A stretch of DNA of 18,850 bases from JBBDYH01 sp040901795 (GTDB lineage: Bacteria > Planctomycetota > Planctomycetia > Pirellulales > JALHPA01): assembly GCA_040901795.1 (NCBI GenBank), contig JBBDYH010000110.1, positions 1-18,850 of the forward strand, read 5' to 3'. A model generated the notes under the pieces. That model did no database searches, was not told where the DNA came from, and saw only the letters and a list, made by a program, of their open reading frames with translations. The translations under genes were made by a program, and so were the position numbers. This document shows positions 14,092 to 18,850 of this stretch, piece after piece (the stretch's first letter is position 1; each line of letters starts with the position of its first letter).

Positions 14092-14146
14092 CACTCCCCA
14101 TTCCGCACGAAGCCTGCCCGCCGTGGCGGGGATTCCGCACTCCCCA
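14092..14146 (+). repeat. Hairpin flanked by short direct repeats
   Basis: CACTCCCCA occurs at 14092-14100 and 14138-14146, and ATTCCGCAC at 14100-14108 and 14132-14140. They enclose a hairpin CCCGCC-GT-GGCGGG (14117-14130). The layout suggests a small palindromic element inserted into a degenerate C-rich repeat. It ends 5 bases before the ATG of the next gene. Confidence 0.5.
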
Positions 14147-14151
14147 CTCTC

Positions 14152-14799
14152 ATGACCCCTCAGCAGTTCATCGCCAAGTGGCAGGAGGCCCAGCTCTCCG
14201 AGCGCAGCGCCTACCAGCAGCACTTCTGCGATCTCTGCGACCTCTTGGGCCAGCCCAAACCCGCCGATGCCGACCGCGACGGCGCCTGGTACACCTTCGA
14301 GCGCGGCGTCACCAAAACCGACGGCGAAAACGGCTGGGCGGATGTCTGGATGCGCGGGCACTTCGGCTGGGAATACAAAGGCAAGCGCAAGAACCTCAAG
14401 GAGGCCTATAAACAGCTCCTCCAGTACCGCGAGGACCTGGAAAACCCGCCGCTCTTGGTCGTCTGCGATCTGAACCGCTTCGAGATCCACACCAACTTCC
14501 CCAACACCTCAAAGGTCGTCCACGCGTTTTCGCTGGCCGACCTGGATCAGCCGCAACACCTCGAAACGCTCCGCCGGCTGTTCACCGAGCCCGACGCCCT
14601 CAAGCCCGGCCTCACCGCCCAGAGCATCACGGAGCAAGCCGCCGAGCGCTTCGGCATCCTCGCCGACGGCCTCCGCACGCGCGGCATCGAGCCACAGCGC
14701 GCCGCCCAATTCGCCATGAAGCTCATGTTCAGCATGTTCGCCGAGGATGAGGAGCAGAAGAGGATTCCGCGTATTGCCAAAGCGCCGCCAATTGGCTAG
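14152..14799 (+). CDS. 5' fragment of an MmeI-type restriction-methylation enzyme (nuclease domain and helical part)
   Basis: A 215-aa product matching the N-terminus of large fused restriction-methylation proteins of the MmeI type (usually about 900 aa or more). The nuclease motif is intact: D64, nine residues, then E74-Y-K76, the same D-x9-ExK spacing as in MmeI. It is followed by the helical linker part (about 130-200) ending in MKLMFSMFAEDE. After this the family pattern stops and about 15 unrelated residues lead to a stop. The methylase and target-recognition domains are missing; a matching 3' end lies at 17380-17604. Codon use is strongly G/C-ending, unlike the cassette that follows. 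Without the methylase and recognition domains it is probably dead or an orphan nuclease. No clear ribosome-binding site. Confidence 0.85.
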   Translation: MTPQQFIAKWQEAQLSERSAYQQHFCDLCDLLGQPKPADADRDGAWYTFERGVTKTDGENGWADVWMRGHFGWEYKGKRKNLKEAYKQLLQYREDLENPPLLVVCDLNRFEIHTNFPNTSKVVHAFSLADLDQPQHLETLRRLFTEPDALKPGLTAQSITEQAAERFGILADGLRTRGIEPQRAAQFAMKLMFSMFAEDEEQKRIPRIAKAPPIG

Positions 14800-14833
14800 T
14801 GTATTTCCGTCACCCCTACACGAGAACCGCGCC

Positions 14834-16294
14834 ATGGAAATGCTCGCGCGCAAGACGGCAGGCGCGTTCTATACCCCGCAGGACACCGTCGCATCACTGG
14901 TGAGATGGGCAGTCCGTAAGCCGACCGACCGTATGCTTGATCCAGCATGCGGCGATGGGCGCTTTTTGGCGTTGCACCCGCAGAGTGTCGGCGTTGAACG
15001 TGACACGGCATCCGCGGCGCTGGCGCGGCAGCGCGCGCCTTCGGCGGTAGTGCACGAAAGCGATTTTTTCCGCTGGGCGGCCGAAACGAGTGAACGGTTC
15101 GATTGTGCAGCTGGCAATCCCCCTTTCATTCGTTATCAGCGGTTTGTGGGCGAAGTTCGTCAGGCGGCCCTTCGGCTCTGCCAGAAACTCGAAGCCCCAT
15201 TTACTTCGTTGACGTCCTCGTGGGCCCCGTTCTTAGTTGCGACAGCTTCGCTGCTCAAGCCGGGAGGTCGTCTGGCATTCGTCGTCCCAGCGGAGATAGG
15301 TCATGCTCCCTACGCCACACCTTTGCTTGCTTACCTTGCCGACCATTTTGACTTAGTTCAAATCGTGGCGGTTCGCAGCAAGATTTTTGCCGACTTGTCT
15401 GAGGATTGCTGGTTGCTGTACGCCGAGGGATACGGCGGCCGTACGAGTGGATTTCGCTTTACGGGCCTGCACGAATTGCAGTTCACTTCACGTCCGCCGA
15501 CTAGGGGAACCATTATCTCGCGTGCGGAATGGACGGCATGGAACAAGCGCCTTCGGCCATTCCTTCTACCTCCGCGAATTCGCGCACTTTACAGGCGTTT
15601 TGCCGATGCCCCTGATTCTTGGACGATGGGGAACGTAGCCACGGTTGGGATCGGATATGTGACGGGTGCCAATGACTTTTTTCATCTTCGCCCGTCGGTG
15701 ATGAATTCGTATGGGATACCGTCCAGGTTGCTCAAGCCTGCCGTTCGTAATGGACGCATGCTCAACGGTGCAGCCGTGACTCAATTGACCGTCGAAGAGT
15801 GGTTGATGCGCGACGAGCCAATGCTGCTCTTGCGATTAAAAAGGGGGCAAGAGCTCCCCAACTCGGTATTGCGCTACTTGAATACTTCGACCGCGAGAGC
15901 GGCGAGAGAGACCTACAAATGCCGAAATCGCGATCCTTGGTACGTGGTGCCTGACGTGCGCGTGCCGCACGCTTTTCTGAGCTACATGACCGGAGGCGGT
16001 CCATCGTTGGTCGCTAATCCCGCCGGCTGCGTCTGCACCAACTCTCTTCACGCGGTTACACTTCGGCGAAATACTTCGATTGCAACGCTCCAAGCACGTT
16101 GGAGTCATCCATTGGTTGCACTGAGTTGCGAAATCGAAGGACATCCTCTCGGCGGCGGAATGCTGAAGCTGGAGCCGGGCGAAGCAAACCGCGTGATTCT
16201 GCCAGCAAGGAAGCTCCGCAAGCGAGAAGCTGCATTGGCGCTTGACGGCCTGATGACCATGAGAAGGTGGCGACATTGTGGCGAAGAAACCTGA
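14834..16294 (+). CDS. N6-adenine DNA methyltransferase (gamma class, TaqI/Eco57I-like)
   Basis: A 486-aa modification methylase. Motifs run in the gamma-class order: motif X KTAGAFYTP (7-15), SAM-binding motif I LDPACGDGRF (35-44) and catalytic motif IV GNPPF (94-98). The roughly 300 C-terminal residues are probably the target-recognition domain, with ATVGIGYVTGANDFF near 270 typical of such proteins. It should protect adenines in a target site from the partner nuclease. The ATG at 14834 is chosen because family similarity begins there; the frame is open from 14747. The next gene starts inside its last 17 bases. Base composition is lower in G+C than its flanks (60-base line at 15361: 50% G+C by hand count, versus 68% at 14281), which suggests transfer. 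Confidence 0.88.
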   Translation: MEMLARKTAGAFYTPQDTVASLVRWAVRKPTDRMLDPACGDGRFLALHPQSVGVERDTASAALARQRAPSAVVHESDFFRWAAETSERFDCAAGNPPFIRYQRFVGEVRQAALRLCQKLEAPFTSLTSSWAPFLVATASLLKPGGRLAFVVPAEIGHAPYATPLLAYLADHFDLVQIVAVRSKIFADLSEDCWLLYAEGYGGRTSGFRFTGLHELQFTSRPPTRGTIISRAEWTAWNKRLRPFLLPPRIRALYRRFADAPDSWTMGNVATVGIGYVTGANDFFHLRPSVMNSYGIPSRLLKPAVRNGRMLNGAAVTQLTVEEWLMRDEPMLLLRLKRGQELPNSVLRYLNTSTARAARETYKCRNRDPWYVVPDVRVPHAFLSYMTGGGPSLVANPAGCVCTNSLHAVTLRRNTSIATLQARWSHPLVALSCEIEGHPLGGGMLKLEPGEANRVILPARKLRKREAALALDGLMTMRRWRHCGEET

Positions 16295-17255
16295 AAAGTG
16301 CCAATGGGTTACTCTGCGAGACGCGCTTCGGGCATTCGCTGAAGCCTCGACCGGCACAACGAGTCAACGACACATCAAGCCGTTGAACTGGTACTTGTCT
16401 TGTCGCCTCTGCCTAGAAGGCGGTTTTAGTCCGGAAGAGGTCCATCCGCGTCCCCCGTTTCGCGTGTTGGAAACCGGTAAGGGAAGGTCGCACCGACGAA
16501 TCCTCGAGCATGATCCGATTCTCGGCGGGCACCGCGAGCAGGTGGTGCTCGGTGGCTTGAAAACGAAGCAAGTGGACATCGTTGTTACGAAGCCCGGCAT
16601 CGGACCGGTCATTGCCGTCTCAACAAAAGGTACGCTAAACGCCTTTCGCAATCTCACAAACCGCCTCGAAGAAGCTGGTGGAGATTGCACGAACCTGCAT
16701 TTAACGTATCCCACTCTGGTGTATGCATACTGGGGACTGATTCGCGGCAATCGAGCCGGGAAGATCGGTCCGCAGAGCCCGAAAACGCTCGGCATTCTCG
16801 GGGAAGAAGTGCGCAAAGCAGATATCGCGATTAACAAAAAGGGAGATCCCTCAACGCAGATCAGGCGGTATCACGACGCACTGGTGGGACTTGCTCAGCG
16901 AAAAGGAATTCGCAACGACGTTTCCAAGTACGAGGCGGTTGCGTTGACAATCGTCAACGTCGAAGCGTCGTCGTTCGGTCAGGTCTATGTGAAGTATCCG
17001 ACCGCCGACAGTGATCTTCATTGGGAGCGGTTGATGCAAACGATCTACCAGCAATACGATCTGCGATTTGTTTACCAAGCGCCCGATCTCCTTCGCGTAA
17101 CCGGCCGTCGAGGCTGGGATGAGGACTCACCGGCCCTCAAAGATCCACGTGCATCGGAATATGAACCCCGGTTACATATGACGGAAGAAGCGCAAGAGGA
17201 AGATGTACTAGAGGGTCTGGATGACGAAGATGGGGCACTTCAAACGAGCGAGTAG
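16278..17255 (+). CDS. Unknown protein paired with the methylase; candidate restriction endonuclease
   Basis: A 325-aa protein not matched to a named family. It overlaps the methylase by 17 nt and starts with GTG at 16278, preceded by AAGGTGG at 7 nt, so coupled translation is likely. A possible PD-(D/E)xK-like core is QVDIVV (D100) followed by VIAVSTKG (S115, K117), with E87 upstream; the usual second acid is replaced by Ser. A helix with NAFRNLTNRLEE follows, as in such nucleases. The last 25 residues are very acidic. A lone unknown gene overlapping a gamma methylase is the normal layout of a type II system, so a nuclease role is a reasonable inference. A specificity or regulatory role is the alternative. 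Confidence 0.7.
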   Translation: MAKKPEKCQWVTLRDALRAFAEASTGTTSQRHIKPLNWYLSCRLCLEGGFSPEEVHPRPPFRVLETGKGRSHRRILEHDPILGGHREQVVLGGLKTKQVDIVVTKPGIGPVIAVSTKGTLNAFRNLTNRLEEAGGDCTNLHLTYPTLVYAYWGLIRGNRAGKIGPQSPKTLGILGEEVRKADIAINKKGDPSTQIRRYHDALVGLAQRKGIRNDVSKYEAVALTIVNVEASSFGQVYVKYPTADSDLHWERLMQTIYQQYDLRFVYQAPDLLRVTGRRGWDEDSPALKDPRASEYEPRLHMTEEAQEEDVLEGLDDEDGALQTSE

Positions 17256-17270
17256 CTCCTGAGTGCTCGG

Positions 17271-17295
17271 CAGCCTCAATGGCCCTGGTCCCGCT
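17271..17295 (+). repeat. Right copy of the 25-nt imperfect direct repeat
   Basis: Partner of 13971-13995 (20 of 25 identical). It lies 15 bases past the stop of the candidate nuclease gene, ahead of the 3' remnant of the MmeI-type gene. Confidence 0.4.
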
Positions 17296-17307
17296 ACATC
17301 GAAAGCC

Positions 17308-17339
17308 CTCTCCCTCCGCAAGTGGGCACGGGTGAGGGA
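17308..17339 (+). repeat. Degenerate CCCTCTCCC/GGGTGAGGG inverted sequence
   Basis: CCCTCTCCC and, about 15 bases later, GGGTGAGGG form an imperfect inverted repeat of a kind often scattered between genes in G+C-rich bacteria. It could be a weak terminator for the methylase/nuclease pair, but there is no T-tract. Confidence 0.35.
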
Positions 17340-17379
17340 AATGCTTCGCGCGACGGTTTGCGCCTGACTATCAGCCGTC

Positions 17380-17604
17380 CGCTACCCCCGCCTTGTCGCC
17401 AAAGACGAAGAGTGCGCGAAGCGACTCGCCAAGCGCACGCTCACCAACCTCTACAACACCCGCCCCACCTGGCTCGACCTCGCCCACCGCAAGCTCGACA
17501 CCGCCGTCTCCGCCGCCTACGGTTGGCCGGTTGACCTGATGGACGATGAAATCCTGGCACGCCTCTTGGCGCTGAACCTTGAGCGGGCGTCGAATGCAGA
17601 ATAG
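17380..17604 (+). pseudogene. 3' remnant of the MmeI-type restriction-methylation gene
   Basis: Seventy-four codons and a stop that read RYPRLVAKDEE..., then RTLTNLYNTRPTWLDLAHRKLD, AAYGWPVDLMDDEILARLLALN. This is the conserved C-terminal end of MmeI-type and related DNA methylases. There is no start codon nearby and a TGA precedes it in frame at 17365-17367. G/C-ending codon use matches the 5' fragment at 14152-14799, so both are likely ends of one former gene whose middle (roughly 600-800 codons by family length) was lost when the methylase/nuclease cassette arrived. Confidence 0.85.
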
Positions 17605-17629
17605 TGCCGTAGGCACGTCGATCGTGTAG

Positions 17630-17717
17630 ATGATCTACACGCATGTCTTGAACCGCCCAGGTCGAGGGCGTCCGCAGCCCGGCGGATGGTCTCGCGCCTC
17701 GGCGCCAGGAACGATAG
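17630..17717 (+). pseudogene. 3' remnant of an integron-type tyrosine recombinase gene
   Basis: The translation MIYTHVLNRPGR, then after skipping one extra G (GAGGGCGTC instead of GAGGCGTC, near 17666) GVRSPADGLAPRRQER and a stop, is the C-terminal end of integron integrases. It includes the YTHV motif with the recombination tyrosine. A TAG directly precedes the ATG, and the rest of the gene is gone. It starts 25 bp after the MmeI-type remnant. An ordinary phage-type integrase is less likely because of the GVRSP tail. Confidence 0.75.
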
Positions 17718-17734
17718 GGAGAAACGGCCTATCA
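17714..17734 (+). repeat. Recombination-site-like repeat 1 (GATAGG-N9-CCTATC)
   Basis: Six-base inverted arms GATAGG and CCTATC around a 9-nt centre containing AGAAAC. This is the layout of a tyrosine-recombinase core site. It overlaps the end of the integrase remnant and matches repeat 2 at 17 of 21 positions. Confidence 0.5.
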
Positions 17735-17833
17735 CGCCGAAAATCGGGCGACAGGCTCGCAACCAGCGACTACAATACGACTTACGAGCCAGGACGTCAG
17801 GCAGGATCGGCTGCACAATTGCGGTCGACAGGT

Positions 17834-17854
17834 GATAGGCAGAAACTACCTATA
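17834..17854 (+). repeat. Recombination-site-like repeat 2 (GATAGG-N9-CCTATA)
   Basis: Same arms and centre type as repeat 1, exactly 120 bp downstream. AACGATA follows at 17855-17861, as it begins at 17711 before repeat 1. The 17735-17833 stretch between them holds GGCTCG and CGAGCC inverted words and repeated GACAGG words but no gene. Together they may be an attI-like region. Confidence 0.5.
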
Positions 17855-17932
17855 AACGATATGCAGCAAGAGCGAACCTTACCGTGAACGCGTTGTCTCG
17901 TCTCTCCTGGTCCCTCGATGGCGGGATTACAA

Positions 17933-18850
17933 ATGGCAACGCTCAAAATTTTAGTGCCCGCACCGCGGATAACGGTCTACGACGACCTTTCACATCCCAC
18001 ACTTGGCCTGACCTTCCGCGCACCAACTGAACCACCCGATTTCGATCCTCCCGAGGACGTTTCACCAAACTCAGACGAGATAGCCGCAATGGCGTTCGTC
18101 GATGGTGCCCTGGAGAACAACCTTTCTGAAACGATCACGGCGGTGTCGGGCGTTGATGAATCGGATTTTTGCAAGTTCACCGCCATGCAATTCGGTATGG
18201 AATCCGATCTGTTTCGCGCACGCGGATCGAAACGCGCCCACGATGAAGCGCTGCTCAACACAATACTTGAACACGCAGATCAACTCTTGGATGGAATGCG
18301 GATAGATTATTGTCGTCTCGATGTTCCACAGATGTGTTTTGGCGTGCCCGGATACATTCCCGGCAAGAATAAACACGCGGCATTCATCTTTGATCCAGAA
18401 TCGGATGACGGCCGCATCATTGCACGCGAGCCCGATGTTCCCGTCGCGATGCCTGGCATTGGATTGGACTTTGATTCGATATCCTCGTCCTTTGTCGATC
18501 CATTGATCACTGATACCTTTCCACCGGGTGCGCTTGGCCTGCGTTTGAAACGTTTGCTTCGCACTTTCGCGAATGCACTCGCTGCCACGTCCGACGAATC
18601 GAAGATTCTGACCATCGTATTCGCGCTCGACGGAATCCTGACTACTGAAAACTCAACATCCGAACAATTCAAGAGATTCATCGGCGTATCGGCATCGAGC
18701 AATTCCGCTGAATTCCAACGCCAATTCGATCGATTCCGCGATTTCTACACCACAGTTCGCAATCCATTGGTTCATCATGGGAAATCGTATTCGGATTGGG
18801 TGCATTCCCGTTTTGCGGTGGTAGTTTTGTCGGGTTTTCAGGGGTCATGT
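17933..18850 (+). CDS. HEPN-domain (Apea-like) protein, partial at window end
   Basis: Open for 306 codons from ATG 17933 to the window edge, with no stop. The first 200 residues are not recognised. The later part (ALGLRLKRLLRTFANAL, KILTIVFALDGILTTENS, FRDFYTTVRNPLVHHG) is a helical HEPN-like domain with the RNase-type motif R-N-x3-H at 276-281, like the Apea-type HEPN group. Active HEPN proteins cleave RNA and often serve in phage defence or toxin systems. GGGA lies 6 nt before this ATG; an in-frame ATG at 17918 is the alternative. Placement right behind the integrase remnant and att-like repeats, beside a restriction locus, supports an island gene. The C-terminus and any partner gene lie beyond the window. 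Confidence 0.65.
   Translation, partial: MATLKILVPAPRITVYDDLSHPTLGLTFRAPTEPPDFDPPEDVSPNSDEIAAMAFVDGALENNLSETITAVSGVDESDFCKFTAMQFGMESDLFRARGSKRAHDEALLNTILEHADQLLDGMRIDYCRLDVPQMCFGVPGYIPGKNKHAAFIFDPESDDGRIIAREPDVPVAMPGIGLDFDSISSSFVDPLITDTFPPGALGLRLKRLLRTFANALAATSDESKILTIVFALDGILTTENSTSEQFKRFIGVSASSNSAEFQRQFDRFRDFYTTVRNPLVHHGKSYSDWVHSRFAVVVLSGFQGSC

Noticed and set aside
17714..17854. CRISPR array
   Set aside because: Only two imperfect repeats with 99 bp between them; spacing and palindromic form fit recombinase sites better.
17630..17887. 85-codon open frame as a separate gene
   Set aside because: Only its first 12 codons are meaningful (integrase tail); after the extra G it reads out of frame through the att-like repeats.

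Overview
The window looks like a chromosome piece from a member of the Planctomycetes, probably Pirellulales-like. The signs are an ECF sigma factor of the Sig-70_X6 type next to a membrane Ser/Thr kinase with a WD40 sensor region, a secreted ceramidase-domain protein, high G+C coding DNA, and an integron-integrase remnant. No rRNA, tRNA or CRISPR array was seen. The lineage is inferred from gene content only.

Region 1 (1-4676, minus strand): ECF sigma factor, then Ser/Thr kinase-WD40 protein, then threonine ammonia-lyase. Two copies of a palindromic GGAGT-hairpin element lie as an inverted pair between sigma gene and kinase. Part of a third copy lies just past the end of the lyase gene.

Region 2 (4677-6769, plus strand): xdhC and a mocA-like gene, which serve molybdenum-hydroxylase maturation, followed by a 71-aa protein of unknown function. 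A 15-bp-stem hairpin runs into the mocA start codon.

Region 3 (6738-13939, minus strand): a molybdenum hydroxylase operon read from a strong promoter (TTGACA-16-TACAAT). It encodes a Tat-exported [2Fe-2S] subunit, a molybdopterin subunit and an FAD subunit with 4-nt overlaps, then an 84-aa Cys-rich protein with its own strong Shine-Dalgarno. A DUF1326-like secreted Cys-rich protein, a secreted protein of unknown function and a ceramidase-domain protein follow on the same strand. XdhC and MocA from region 2 probably insert and mature the Mo cofactor of this periplasmic enzyme.

Region 4 (about 13970-18850, plus strand): a defence and mobile-DNA island. The gene for an MmeI-type fused restriction-methylation enzyme survives only as its 5' nuclease end (14152-14799) and a 74-codon 3' end (17380-17604). 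Between them sits a compact two-gene cassette: a gamma-class N6-adenine DNA methyltransferase and an overlapping unknown gene that may be its restriction endonuclease. Downstream lie the tail of an integron-type integrase with a 1-base frameshift, two related recombination-site-like sequences exactly 120 bp apart, and a partial gene with a HEPN RX4H motif that runs off the window. The replaced-core structure, the candidate nuclease and the integron-like remains are the most interesting parts.
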